A DNA stretch of 46,400 nt, taken from assembly GCA_902767915.1 (NCBI GenBank), contig CACXJE010000006.1, forward strand, positions 1-46,400, in the 5' to 3' direction. A program made the position numbers and the translations under genes. Under the pieces are notes generated by a model. That model saw nothing but the letters and a program-made list of their open reading frames with translations, ran no database searches and was not told the DNA's origin. The DNA is from Oscillospiraceae bacterium. Its GTDB lineage: Bacteria; Bacillota; Clostridia; Oscillospirales; Oscillospiraceae. Shown one piece after another: positions 33,103-41,920 of this stretch (positions are counted from its first letter, which is position 1; each line of letters starts with the position of its first letter).

Positions 33103-35349
33103 ATGGCGAAGAAGAAAAAAGAAGAAGTATTGAATAAGAAAATCGACCCCAACGTGGAGGGCCTCCGGGGTGAGGTCATGGAGCAGGCCATCTGCGACAC
33201 GCTGGAGCTGAACTATATGCCCTATGCCATGTCGGTCATCGTGTCCCGGGCCATCCCGGAGATCGACGGCTTCAAGCCTGCCCACCGGAAGCTGCTCTAT
33301 ACCATGTATAAAATGGGCCTGCTGACGGGCGGCCGCACCAAGTCTGCCAACATCGTGGGCGCCACCATGCGCCTGAACCCCCACGGCGACGCGGCCATCT
33401 ATGAGACCATGGTCCGTCTGTCCCGGGGCAACGGGGCCCTGCTGCATCCCTTTGTGGACTCCAAGGGCAACTTCGGCAAGGTCTATTCCAAGGACATGGC
33501 CTACGCCGCCTCCCGCTACACCGAGGCAAAGCTGGAGTCCATCTGCGCGGAGATTTTCCGGGACATCGACTCCGACACCGTGGATATGACCGACAACTAC
33601 GACGGCACTATGAAGGAGCCCACCCTGCTGCCCACCACCTTCCCCAACGTGCTGGTTTCCAACAATACCGGCATCGCGGTGGGCATGGCCAGCAACATCT
33701 GCGGCTTCAATCTGCGGGAGGTCTGTGAAACCACCAAGGCCTTTATCCGCAACCCCAACTGCGACCTGCTGGAGACGCTGCCCGCCCCGGATTTCCCCAC
33801 CGGCGGCGACATCCTCTACGATCCCGTGGAAATGCACCGGATCTATGAGCAGGGCAGAGGCTCCTTCAAGGTCAGGGGCCGCTGGCGCTATCAAAAAGAG
33901 GGCAATCTCATCGAAATCTATGAGATCCCCTATACCGCCTCCACCGAGGCCATCATCGACAAGGTCTCCGAGCTGATCAAAACCGGCAAGATCCGGGAGA
34001 TCAACGACATGCGGGACGAAACCGACCTGTCCGGTCTGAAGCTGACCATCGACCTCAAGCGTGGCGTGGATCCCGACAAGCTGATGCAGAAGCTGTTCCG
34101 ATCCACCCCATTGGAGGACAGCTTCCCCTGCAACTTCAATATTCTGATCGCCGGCAGCCCCCGGGTCATGGGGATCCGGGAGATCCTGGAGGAGTGGGTG
34201 GCCTGGCGCAGCGAGGGCATCCGCCGCCGGACGTATTTCCAGCTCCAGCGGAAGAAAGAAAAGCTCCACCTGCTGCTGGGTCTGGAAAAGATCCTGCTGG
34301 ACATCGACAAGGCCATCGCCATCATCCGGGGCACCGAGGCGGAAGCGGAGGTCATCCCCAATCTGATGATCGGCTTCGGCATCGACGAGATCCAGGCCAA
34401 CTTCGTGGCGGAGATCAAGCTCCGCAATATCAACAAGGAATATATTCTCAAGCGCACCGCCGAGACCGAGGAGTTGGAGAAGGAGATCGCGGATCTGGAA
34501 AAGATCCTCAAGAGCGACGCCCGGGTCAAGACCATCATCGTCAAGGAGCTGGACGAGGTCAGCAAAAAATACGGCACAGACCGGAAAACCGGCCTGATCT
34601 ACGACCACGAAATCCAGGAGGACCTGACTGAGGAGCCCGCGCCGGACTATCCGGTGACGATCTTCGTCTCCCGGGAGGGCTATTTCAAAAAGATCACCCC
34701 CCAGAGCCTGCGTATGTCCGGGGAGCAGAAGTACAAGGAGGGGGACGGTCCCGCCTTCAGCTGCGAAACCACCAACCAGGCGGAGCTGCTGGTGTTTACC
34801 AACCGGGCCCAGGTCTACAAGACCAGATGCGAGGCCTTTGCTGACGGCAAGGCCTCGGTGCTGGGCGATTACCTGCCCCAGAAGCTGGGCATGGACGAAG
34901 GCGAGACCGTCGTCAGCGTCTGTCTGCCCGGAGACTACAACGGCTTCATGCTGTTCGTCTATGAAGACGGCAAGGCGGCCAAGGTGGAGCTTTCTGCCTA
35001 CGCCACCAAGTCCAACCGGAAAAAGCTCACCGGCGCCTACTGCGACAAGAGCCCCCTGAAGGCGGTGTTCTGCCTGCGGGAGGATACCCAGATAGCCCTG
35101 TACTCCACCGAGGGCCGGGCTCTGATTTTCTCCACGGCCCAGCTGGCCCCCAAGACCAGCCGTACCACCCAGGGCGTGGCGGTGCTGACCCTGAAAAAGA
35201 AGGCCCTGCTGCACCGGGCCGCTCTGTTGGAAAACTCCGGCATCGTCAACGCTGCCCGCTACCGCACCAAGACCATCCCCGCCGCCGGCGCCATCCTAAA
35301 GGATGAGGATACCGGCGCCGTCCAGCTGCCCCTGGAGCCCAAGAATTAG
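33103..35349 (+). CDS. Divergent type IIA topoisomerase subunit A (GyrA/ParC-like)
   Basis: A 748-residue DNA cleavage subunit. Residues about 35-160 hold the winged-helix CAP-like domain; the catalytic tyrosine is Tyr139 in A-A-S-R-Y-T-E. The QRDR reads P-H-G-D-A-A-I-Y-E, so E. coli GyrA Ser83 is Ala97 and Asp87 is Glu101 here. A coiled coil (about 380-480) and C-terminal beta-pinwheel (about 500-735, strand repeats such as K-K-I-T-P and A-Y-A-T-K-S-N-R-K) follow. No Q-R-R-G-G-K-G GyrA box is seen, so it is not a standard gyrase; a decatenase or ParC-like role is more likely. RBS is weak (GAGAG). Confidence 0.88.
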   Translation: MAKKKKEEVLNKKIDPNVEGLRGEVMEQAICDTLELNYMPYAMSVIVSRAIPEIDGFKPAHRKLLYTMYKMGLLTGGRTKSANIVGATMRLNPHGDAAIYETMVRLSRGNGALLHPFVDSKGNFGKVYSKDMAYAASRYTEAKLESICAEIFRDIDSDTVDMTDNYDGTMKEPTLLPTTFPNVLVSNNTGIAVGMASNICGFNLREVCETTKAFIRNPNCDLLETLPAPDFPTGGDILYDPVEMHRIYEQGRGSFKVRGRWRYQKEGNLIEIYEIPYTASTEAIIDKVSELIKTGKIREINDMRDETDLSGLKLTIDLKRGVDPDKLMQKLFRSTPLEDSFPCNFNILIAGSPRVMGIREILEEWVAWRSEGIRRRTYFQLQRKKEKLHLLLGLEKILLDIDKAIAIIRGTEAEAEVIPNLMIGFGIDEIQANFVAEIKLRNINKEYILKRTAETEELEKEIADLEKILKSDARVKTIIVKELDEVSKKYGTDRKTGLIYDHEIQEDLTEEPAPDYPVTIFVSREGYFKKITPQSLRMSGEQKYKEGDGPAFSCETTNQAELLVFTNRAQVYKTRCEAFADGKASVLGDYLPQKLGMDEGETVVSVCLPGDYNGFMLFVYEDGKAAKVELSAYATKSNRKKLTGAYCDKSPLKAVFCLREDTQIALYSTEGRALIFSTAQLAPKTSRTTQGVAVLTLKKKALLHRAALLENSGIVNAARYRTKTIPAAGAILKDEDTGAVQLPLEPKN

Positions 35350-35374
35350 GGGACAGGGAACAGGGAACAGGTGT

Positions 35375-35424
35375 GGAGTTTTGCAGATTGCAATCTGCAA
35401 AACACATCAAATTCTCAATTCTCA
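35375..35424. repeat. Dispersed repeat, family B, copy 2
   Basis: Same hairpin and same ATCAAATTCTCAATTCTCA tail as the copy at 24971, lying between the topoisomerase and lipoprotein genes. Confidence 0.75.
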
Positions 35425-35473
35425 AATGAAAAGCCACAGACAAAGGGCCGCAGTCCGGGAAAGGAGCGCTTTT

Positions 35474-36655
35474 TTGAAAACGATCATAAAATGCTGGATC
35501 CCGCTGCTGGCTCTGTGCCTGCTGCTCACAGGCTGCCGGGAGCTGTACAAAAATGAATATCTCTCTTTGTCGGAACACGACGCTCCCTTTGCCTTTCGGG
35601 AGACCGAAGCCCCCGAGGAGACAGCGGATTCCGCCACGCCCACCGCATCCAACTATTACAGTATGCGGTCGATTCTGACGTCCTACGTGGCGGGCGGCGT
35701 GGAGCACGGCGAGATCCTGCTGACGGACTACGATGGGGAAGTGGAGCAGGATCTGAAGCGGGTGACCCGGTTTCTGACCACGCAGGATCCTGTCAGCGCC
35801 TATGCCACGGACTTTGTCAGCTATGAGCGCTATGAGTCCGACCGGGGCTGGCTGGTGACCTTCAATATGGTGTTCCGCCGATCCACCGGCGAGATTGCGT
35901 CCATCGAGCCCGTTCGGGGCAACGAGGCTGCCGTCCGGAGGATGCTGGACGCCCTGAGCCAGCAGCAGAGCGCCCTGACCCTGCAGATCTCCGGCTATAC
36001 GGAGCAGGATTTTGCCGAGGCTATGGAGGATTACTGCCTGCAGCATCCCAATGAGATCGTGGAGCCGCCGAGAATTTCCGTGGCAGTCTATCCCAACAGC
36101 GGCAACGTCCGGGTGGTGGAGATCCACTATGTCTACAACAACGACCGGGAGACCCTGCGTGGCATGCGGGTGGAGACGGAATCCGTTCTCAACTCCGCCT
36201 ACAGCTTTATCCGCTATGCCAAGACGGACCGGGAGAAGCTGGAGCTGCTCTATTCCTATCTGACCAGCCGCTTCGACTATACCGATCCGGAGGAGAATGC
36301 CAGCGTCTACGATCTGCTCTGCCAGGGAAAAAGCAACTCCCGCAGCATGTCAGTGGTGGTCCGCTATCTGTGCGAGAAGGCGAATATCCCCAGCTGGCTG
36401 GTGGTGGGACGGAAGGGCGGCACAGCCTACTGCTGGAACATCGTCCAGGCGGACGGCCAATACTATCACATGGATTTCCAGCGGGATGCCCTTGAGGAGG
36501 CGCCGCTGCAGTTCCGCTACGAAACCGATCTGCCCCACAACTATATCTGGGAGATCGACAAATACCCCCGCAGCCTGGAGCCGGAGCCCGAACCGGAGCC
36601 GGACGCCTCGGAGCCGGAATCCGGGGAGCCCACAGAGGAAGCCCCTGCAGACTGA
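35474..36655 (+). CDS. Lipoprotein with degenerate transglutaminase-like domain
   Basis: A 393-residue protein beginning with a signal peptide and lipobox L-T-G-C (Cys about 21). After a linker it has an alpha/beta region (about 70-235) and a transglutaminase-like fold (about 250-345). There the usual triad is mostly gone: the nucleophile position is Ser289 in G-K-S-N-S-R-S, the His position is Tyr319 in A-Y-C-W-N, and only Asp334 (Y-H-M-D-F) remains. It ends in an E-P-E-P-E-P-rich tail. Probably a non-catalytic binding protein at the cell surface. TTG at 35474 with AAAGGAG is chosen; an ATG at 35426 has no ribosome site and lies at the edge of a repeat. Confidence 0.8.
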   Translation: MKTIIKCWIPLLALCLLLTGCRELYKNEYLSLSEHDAPFAFRETEAPEETADSATPTASNYYSMRSILTSYVAGGVEHGEILLTDYDGEVEQDLKRVTRFLTTQDPVSAYATDFVSYERYESDRGWLVTFNMVFRRSTGEIASIEPVRGNEAAVRRMLDALSQQQSALTLQISGYTEQDFAEAMEDYCLQHPNEIVEPPRISVAVYPNSGNVRVVEIHYVYNNDRETLRGMRVETESVLNSAYSFIRYAKTDREKLELLYSYLTSRFDYTDPEENASVYDLLCQGKSNSRSMSVVVRYLCEKANIPSWLVVGRKGGTAYCWNIVQADGQYYHMDFQRDALEEAPLQFRYETDLPHNYIWEIDKYPRSLEPEPEPEPDASEPESGEPTEEAPAD

Positions 36656-36675
36656 TCCGCCGAAGGGAGCCTTTT

Positions 36676-37497
36676 ATGGCCAATGTCATTGAAATCCAAA
36701 GCTTTTCCGATCCCGCCCTGGACGTCTATGCCAGGCTCACCGAAAACCAGCTGGTGAACCGGGCGGACCCGGAGAATGCCCTGTTTATTGCCGAGAGCCC
36801 CAATGTGATCCACCGGGCCCTGGACGCAGGCTGCGTGCCGGTGTCCATGCTGCTGGAACGAAAGCACATCGAGGGCCAGGCGAAGGAGATCATCGCCCGC
36901 TGCGGTGAGATCCCGATCTATACCTCCACTTTGGAGGTGCTGACCCAGCTCACGGGCTTCCCCCTGACCCGGGGGGTCCTGTGCGCCATGCGCCGGCCGA
37001 AGCTGCCGGCTCCGGAGGAGATCCTCCGGGATGCCCGCCGGATCGCGGTGCTGGAAAACATCATGAACCCCACCAATCTGGGAGCTATCTTCCGGTCCGC
37101 GGCGGCGCTGAATATGGATGCCGTGCTGCTGACGCCCGCCTGCACCGACGCCCTGTATCGCCGCTGCGTCCGGGTCAGCATGGGCACGGTGTTCCAGATC
37201 CCCTGGACCTATCTGGACCGGGACTGGCCGGAGCCGGGCATGACGTTTCTGAAAAGCCTCGGCTTCAAGACCGCCGCCATGGCCCTGCGGGACGAATCCG
37301 TCTCCGTGGACGATCCCGGCCTGATGGCGGAACCGAAGCTGGCTCTGATTTTAGGCACCGAGGGCGACGGCCTGGCCGACGCCACCATTGCCGACTGTGA
37401 TTACACCGTAAAGATCCCCATGTCCCATGGGGTGGATTCGCTGAACGTGGCCGCCGCCTCCGCGGTAGCCTTCTATCAATTATGTAAACCAATGTAG
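36676..37497 (+). CDS. SpoU/TrmH family RNA 2-prime-O-methyltransferase
   Basis: A 273-residue knotted methyltransferase. An N-terminal substrate-binding domain with E-N-Q-L-V-N-R (about 23-29) precedes the SPOUT domain: motif 1 N-P-T-N-L-G-A-I-F-R-S-A-A (about 131-143), motif 2 L-I-L-G-T-E-G-D-G-L (about 223-232), and motif 3 I-P-M-x-x-G-V-D-S-L-N-V-A-A-A-S (about 246-261). It methylates ribose in rRNA or tRNA; the exact site is unclear. Just downstream of the lipoprotein gene (20-base gap) with GGGAGCC-type site; may be co-transcribed. Confidence 0.92.
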   Translation: MANVIEIQSFSDPALDVYARLTENQLVNRADPENALFIAESPNVIHRALDAGCVPVSMLLERKHIEGQAKEIIARCGEIPIYTSTLEVLTQLTGFPLTRGVLCAMRRPKLPAPEEILRDARRIAVLENIMNPTNLGAIFRSAAALNMDAVLLTPACTDALYRRCVRVSMGTVFQIPWTYLDRDWPEPGMTFLKSLGFKTAAMALRDESVSVDDPGLMAEPKLALILGTEGDGLADATIADCDYTVKIPMSHGVDSLNVAAASAVAFYQLCKPM

Positions 37498-37506
37498 GTG
37501 CGCTCC

Positions 37507-37570
37507 AAACCGCCCCTAACGCCGTTAGGCTTTAGGGGAGGGGGACCGGCCGCAAGGCCGGTGGAGGGGT
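37507..37570. repeat. Dispersed palindromic repeat, family A, copy 3
   Basis: AACCGCCCCTAAC, then TTTAGGGGAGGGGGACC, a GGCCGCAAGGCC hairpin and GGTGGAGGGGT, in the same order as the other copies. Confidence 0.8.
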
Positions 37571-37620
37571 GTTGCCCACCAAAACACCTGGCCATAGAAC
37601 TGTGATTGGAGGAAAACCCT

Positions 37621-38079
37621 ATGAAACTTGCAACCGCTTTATCCGAACGGGCCGACATCCAGCGTCGGCTTGCCCAGCTGCAGACCCGGCTGAACAACAA
37701 CGCCAAGGTCCAGGAGGGCGAGGAGCCCGCCGAGGATCCGAAGGCCCTTCTGAAGGAGCTGGACGCCCTTTTGGTCCGTCTGGAGTGGCTGATCGCGAAG
37801 ATCAACCTGACCAATAGCGCCACCCTGTCCGGCGGCAAGACCATGACCGAGCTTCTGGCCCGCAGGGACTGCCTGTCCAAGCGGCTGAACATGATGCGTT
37901 CCTTCCTGGACAACGCCAGCGCCAAGGTGGACCGCTATTCCCAGAAGGAGATCAAGATCCTCTCCACGGTGAAGGTTTCCACCCTCCAGAAGCAGGTGGA
38001 CGACGTCTCCAAGGAGCTCCGGCAGCTGGACGAGCAGATCCAGTCCCTGAACTGGACCACAGAACTTTTGGAAAACTGA
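37621..38079 (+). CDS. DIP1984 family protein
   Basis: A 152-residue, almost entirely helical protein that I recognise as the DIP1984 family (sometimes labelled septicolysin-like in old annotations). It begins M-K-L-A-T-A-L-S-E-R-A-D-I-Q-R-R-L, has the L-T-N-S-A-T-L-S-G-G-K-T-M-T segment in the middle (about 66-79), and ends in a coiled coil with the L-N-W-T-T-E-L-L end. Function is not established. ATG 37621 follows GGAGG. Confidence 0.88.
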   Translation: MKLATALSERADIQRRLAQLQTRLNNNAKVQEGEEPAEDPKALLKELDALLVRLEWLIAKINLTNSATLSGGKTMTELLARRDCLSKRLNMMRSFLDNASAKVDRYSQKEIKILSTVKVSTLQKQVDDVSKELRQLDEQIQSLNWTTELLEN

Positions 38080-38342
38080 GAACTGATATTGTTGGTAACC
38101 CGGAAAGGCGAGCGGGATCTCTTGTGGGTCGAGAATGGTACTCACACTCTGCAAAGCGACGGGCGCGCTTCCCGGCTTATGCCGTAACACAGCAACGCCC
38201 AGCACACTGACACGCGCACGGTTTTTGCGCACAGTTACTACCATCAACGCTGATTTCCGGGCGAGGGCGGGAACGGGGACATTCAATTGAGAATTGAGAA
38301 CTGAGAATTGAGAATTACAATACAAGACGCGGCAAACACGCC
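38080..38342. other. Intergenic block with open frame resembling a conserved peptide
   Basis: This 260-base stretch carries no clear promoter for murD. On the minus strand a continuous frame (about 38090-38265) would give peptide parts such as V-S-V-L-G-V-A-V-L-R-H-K-P-G and A-P-V-A-L-Q-S-V, which I have a vague memory of seeing in small predicted proteins of gut Clostridia. It has no ribosome site and runs on into the antisense of the DIP1984 gene, so it is more likely a repeat element than a gene. Its end (38283-38320) is GAGAATTGA simple repeats. Confidence 0.35.
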
Positions 38343-38450
38343 GTAGGGGCGGCCATCGGCTGCCCGCAAAAGCCTTACCCCTCGGGCATTGTGCCCTTTA
38401 CGGGTAGAAGGTGTCGCGGGCGCAAGGCCGTGACGGATGAGGGGCGTCCC
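38343..38450. repeat. Palindromic repeats (family D copy 2 and a family E element)
   Basis: 38343-38366 is TAGGGGCGGCCATCGGCTGCCCG, like the element at 19953. It is followed by a larger element (about 38375-38450) with TACCC...GGGTA and GTCGCGGGCGCAAGGCCGTGAC stems, ending GGATGAGGGG, in shape like family A. Confidence 0.55.
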
Positions 38451-38479
38451 GAATGGGGAGCACCAACAGGAGAATGATC

Positions 38480-39859
38480 ATGACAAGACTGGACAACTAT
38501 TTTGAACAACTCAAGGGCAAGCGCGTCCTGGTCCTGGGCGTGGGCGTCAGCAACCGGCCGCTGGTGCGGCTGCTGCTGCGTTACGGAATCGACGTGACCT
38601 GCTGCGACAAGACCCCCCGGGAAAAGCTGGACGCCGAGGTGCTGGACCTGGAGGCCGCCGGCGCAAAGCTGCACCTGGGCGAAAACTATCTGGAGGATCT
38701 GGAAGGGGACGTGGTGTTCCGCACCCCGGGTCTCCACCCGGACACTCCTCAGATCAAGGCCCTGCGGGAAGCCGGGGCCGTGATTACCTCGGAAATGGAG
38801 GCCTTCTTCCAGGTCTGTCCCTGCGAGATCATCGCGGTGACCGGCTCCGACGGCAAGACCACCACCTCCACCCTGATTTCCGAGCTGCTGAAAAAGCAGG
38901 GCTATCGGGTCTGGCTGGGGGGCAACATCGGCACGCCCCTGCTGGACAAGGCGGATGAAATGGCGCCCACCGATCAGGTGGTGCTGGAGCTCTCCTCCTT
39001 CCAGCTGATGTACTTCCCCTACAGCCCCCATGTGGCGGTGATCACCAACCTGGCCCCGAACCATTTGGATATCCACAAGGATATGCAGGAGTACATTGAG
39101 GCCAAGGAGAACCTCTACCGGCACCAGGGCCCCGAGGACCGGCTGATCCTGAACCTGGACAACGCCATCACCCATTCCTTCGCCCCCAAGGCCAGGGCCC
39201 GGGTGGAGGAATTCTCCCGCCGGGGGATCCCGGCCCAGGGCGTCTTTTTCCGGGACGGGGCCATCCGCCGCACCGAAACGCCCGATGAGATCCTGCTGGC
39301 TCAGTCGGACATTCTGATTCCGGGTTTACATAACGTTGAAAACTACATGGCCGCCATCCTGGCGGTGGGGGACCGGGTCTCCGATGAGAACATCCGGGCG
39401 GTGGCCCGTACCTTCGGGGGCGTGGAGCACCGGATCGAGCTGGTCCGGGTCAAGGACGGAGTCAGGTTCTACAACGACTCCATCGCCTCCTCTCCCTCCC
39501 GCACCACGGCGGGCCTGCGGAGCTTTACCCAGAAGGTGATCCTGATTGCCGGCGGCTATGACAAGCACGTTCCCTTCGAGCCCCTGGGGCCGGAGATCGT
39601 GGCGCACGTCAAGACCCTGGTGCTGACCGGGGCTACCGCTCCCAAGATCGAGGCTGCGGTGCTGGCTGCCCCGGAGTATGCCCCCGGCAGACCCGAGATC
39701 CTCCACGAGGAGGACTTCTACGAGGCGGTCCGGCTGGCGGCCCGGGTGGCGCAGCCCGGGGACGTGGTGATCCTGTCCCCGGCGGGCCCGGCCTTCGATA
39801 AATTCAAGAACTTTATGGTTCGCGGAAAAGAATTCAAAAAAACTGTGATGGAGCTGTGA
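38480..39859 (+). CDS. murD: UDP-N-acetylmuramoyl-L-alanine--D-glutamate ligase
   Basis: A 459-residue Mur ligase that adds D-Glu in peptidoglycan synthesis (EC 6.3.2.9). N-terminal Rossmann-like domain with G-V-G-V-S-N-R (about 20-26), the ATP loop T-G-S-D-G-K-T-T-T (about 125-133) in the Clostridia form, E-L-S-S-F-Q-L (about 171-177), N-L-A-P-N-H-L-D-I-H (about 193-202) and the C-terminal D-S-I-A-S-S-P-S-R-T (about 334-343) and S-P-A-G-P-A-F-D-K-F (about 434-443) motifs. ATG 38480 gives best spacing from AGGAGA; ATG 38474 is possible. It is away from the usual mur/div cluster and heads the M42 run. Confidence 0.95.
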   Translation: MTRLDNYFEQLKGKRVLVLGVGVSNRPLVRLLLRYGIDVTCCDKTPREKLDAEVLDLEAAGAKLHLGENYLEDLEGDVVFRTPGLHPDTPQIKALREAGAVITSEMEAFFQVCPCEIIAVTGSDGKTTTSTLISELLKKQGYRVWLGGNIGTPLLDKADEMAPTDQVVLELSSFQLMYFPYSPHVAVITNLAPNHLDIHKDMQEYIEAKENLYRHQGPEDRLILNLDNAITHSFAPKARARVEEFSRRGIPAQGVFFRDGAIRRTETPDEILLAQSDILIPGLHNVENYMAAILAVGDRVSDENIRAVARTFGGVEHRIELVRVKDGVRFYNDSIASSPSRTTAGLRSFTQKVILIAGGYDKHVPFEPLGPEIVAHVKTLVLTGATAPKIEAAVLAAPEYAPGRPEILHEEDFYEAVRLAARVAQPGDVVILSPAGPAFDKFKNFMVRGKEFKKTVMEL

Positions 39860-39863
39860 TAAG

Positions 39864-40889
39864 ATGGATATGAAACAAGCCTTATTCGAGCTCTCCGCCT
39901 GCGCCGGTCCCAGCGGGGCCGAGCAGGGGGTCAGCGAGACGGCGAAGGCCCTGCTGAAGCCCTTCGTCCGGTCCGCCACCCGGGACGTGCTGGGAAATGT
40001 GGTGGGCATTCGGACCGCCGCCAAGTATTCCCAGCGCTGCATCCTGCTGGACGCCCATCTGGACGAGGTGGGCATGCTGGTGACCGACCACGACAAGGGC
40101 TTTCTGAAGTTTGCGGCCATCGGCATTGATCCCCGGATCCTGCCGGGGCTGGAGGTCAAGGTCTGCACCGAGCCCCCCATCTACGGCGTGGTCAGCTGCC
40201 TGCCGCCCCATGTGTCCGCCCCGGAGGACCGGGAGAAGCCCTTCCCCATGGAGGAGCTGCGGATCGACTGCGGCCTGACCGCCGAGGAAGCCCCGCGGCG
40301 GGTGCCGGTGGGAACCCGGATCGTCTACGGCACCGAGCCCTTTTCCATGGGCAAAAATCTGGTTTGCGGCAAGAGTCTGGACGACCGGGCCTGCTTTGTG
40401 ATCCTCTGCCGGGTTATGGAGCTTTTGAAGGACGAGCCCCTGCCCGTGGACGTCTGTGTCCTGGGCTCGGTCCAGGAGGAGTATACCGGCGCCGGCGCCA
40501 TGACCGGGGCCTACAATATGGTGCCGGATCAGGCCATCGTGGTGGACGTCAGCTTTGCCGAAACCCCCGACAGCCCCAAGGAGGACACCGCCCCCCTGGG
40601 CAGCGGCGCCATGATCGGCGTGGGCCCCGTGATGAACCGGGCCATGTCCAAAAAGCTGATCGCCCTGGCAAAGGAGAACGGCATTTCCTATACCAAGGAG
40701 ATCATGGCGGGCCGCACCGGCACCAACGCCGACGGGGTCCAGATCAGCCGGGAGGGCGTGGCGGTCTGCTGTGTGAGCCTGCCCCTGCGGTATATGCACA
40801 CCCCCATTGAGGTGGTCAGCCTGGAGGATATGGAAGCCTGCGCCCAGCTGATTGCCAAGTATATTCTGTCGCTGAAGGAGGAAGCCTGA
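39864..40889 (+). CDS. M42 family metallopeptidase (1st of three)
   Basis: A 341-residue two-metal aminopeptidase of the PepA/FrvX (TET-like) family. Metal ligands are visible as His65 and Asp in D-A-H-L-D-E-V (63-69), Asp in S-L-D-D-R-A (about 170-175), Q-E-E (about 206-208, with the general-base Glu), the V-D-V-S-F Asp (about 228) and the late His in L-R-Y-M-H-T-P (about 312-318). A PDZ-like insert domain (about 85-165) is present. These enzymes form large dodecamers that trim peptides in the cytoplasm. Starts 4 bases after murD stop. Confidence 0.92.
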   Translation: MDMKQALFELSACAGPSGAEQGVSETAKALLKPFVRSATRDVLGNVVGIRTAAKYSQRCILLDAHLDEVGMLVTDHDKGFLKFAAIGIDPRILPGLEVKVCTEPPIYGVVSCLPPHVSAPEDREKPFPMEELRIDCGLTAEEAPRRVPVGTRIVYGTEPFSMGKNLVCGKSLDDRACFVILCRVMELLKDEPLPVDVCVLGSVQEEYTGAGAMTGAYNMVPDQAIVVDVSFAETPDSPKEDTAPLGSGAMIGVGPVMNRAMSKKLIALAKENGISYTKEIMAGRTGTNADGVQISREGVAVCCVSLPLRYMHTPIEVVSLEDMEACAQLIAKYILSLKEEA

Positions 40890-41920
40890 TGCTGTTTGAT
40901 ACACTCAAGGAGCTTTGCGCCCTCTTCGGACCCTCCGGCTGTGAAGACGAGGTCCGCGCCTATATCCGCCGGGAGGCGGAGCCCTACGCCGATGAGATCA
41001 TCGAAAGCCGCCACGGGGATCTGATGATCCTCAAGCACGGCAAAACTCAGATCAAGCACACCGTTATGCTGGCCGCCCACATGGACGAGGTGGGCGTGAT
41101 CGTTCGCTCCGTCACCGAGGACGGGTTCCTGCGCTTTGCCTTTGTGGGGGGCGTGGACCGTCGGGTGGCCCTGGGCCGGAAGGTCTTCCTGGGGGATAAC
41201 CGGATCCCCGGCATCATCGGCATGAAGCCGATCCACCTGACCACCCAGGAGGAACGGAAAAGCCTGCCCAAGGTCAAGGACCTCTACATCGACATCGGCG
41301 CCTCCTCCAGGGAGGAGGCCGAGGCCCTGGTGGAGCCCGGCGATTACGGCTGCTTTGCGCCCGGCATGACCGAGCTGCAGAACGGCCTGGTCCGGTCCAA
41401 GGCCATTGACGACCGGATCGGCTGCGCGATCCTGCTGGAGACCCTGAAGCAGGATCTGCCGGTGGATACCTGGTTTGCCTTTACGGTCCAGGAGGAGATC
41501 GGCAGCCGGGGCGCCTTTGCGGCGGCCTTTGCGGTGAAGCCGGACGTGGCTGTGATCCTGGAGGGCACCTCCGCCGCGGACCATCCCCAATCCCAGGGGA
41601 CCAAGCGGGTCTGCGCCACCGGAGAAGGCCCGGTCCTGTCCATGATGGACAAGGGCGCCATCTATGACCGCGGGCTGTTCGACCTGTTGCGGGCCATTGC
41701 CGAGGAGAAGGGCACCGGCTGGCAGATCAAGACCCGTGTGGTGGGCTCCACCGACGCCAGAGCCTTCCAGCAGTCCCTGGGGGGCTGCAAGGCCGCGGGC
41801 ATTTCCGCCCCGGTCCGCTATATTCACAGCCCCTCCTGTGTGGGCAGTATCAAGGATTTTGAAGCCATGAAGGTGCTTGTGAATGCCTTCCTGGAGAAAA
41901 TGGAGGATTATCATGGATAA
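40889..41920 (+). CDS. M42 family metallopeptidase (2nd of three)
   Basis: A 343-residue paralogue of its neighbours. It keeps A-A-H-M-D-E-V (about 61-67), A-I-D-D-R-I-G (about 172-178), V-Q-E-E-I-G-S-R-G (about 200-208), and I-H-S-P (about 312-315). The third-ligand site is L-E-G-T-S-A-A-D (about 228-235), Glu for the Asp of the first copy, as in many YsdC-type members. The first base of its ATG is the last base of the preceding stop codon (TGATG), so translation is coupled. Confidence 0.92.
   Translation: MLFDTLKELCALFGPSGCEDEVRAYIRREAEPYADEIIESRHGDLMILKHGKTQIKHTVMLAAHMDEVGVIVRSVTEDGFLRFAFVGGVDRRVALGRKVFLGDNRIPGIIGMKPIHLTTQEERKSLPKVKDLYIDIGASSREEAEALVEPGDYGCFAPGMTELQNGLVRSKAIDDRIGCAILLETLKQDLPVDTWFAFTVQEEIGSRGAFAAAFAVKPDVAVILEGTSAADHPQSQGTKRVCATGEGPVLSMMDKGAIYDRGLFDLLRAIAEEKGTGWQIKTRVVGSTDARAFQQSLGGCKAAGISAPVRYIHSPSCVGSIKDFEAMKVLVNAFLEKMEDYHG

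Noticed and set aside
37639-38325. 228-codon minus-strand gene opposite the DIP1984 gene
   Set aside because: Most of it is antisense to a supported gene; only the intergenic part is noted as an oddity.
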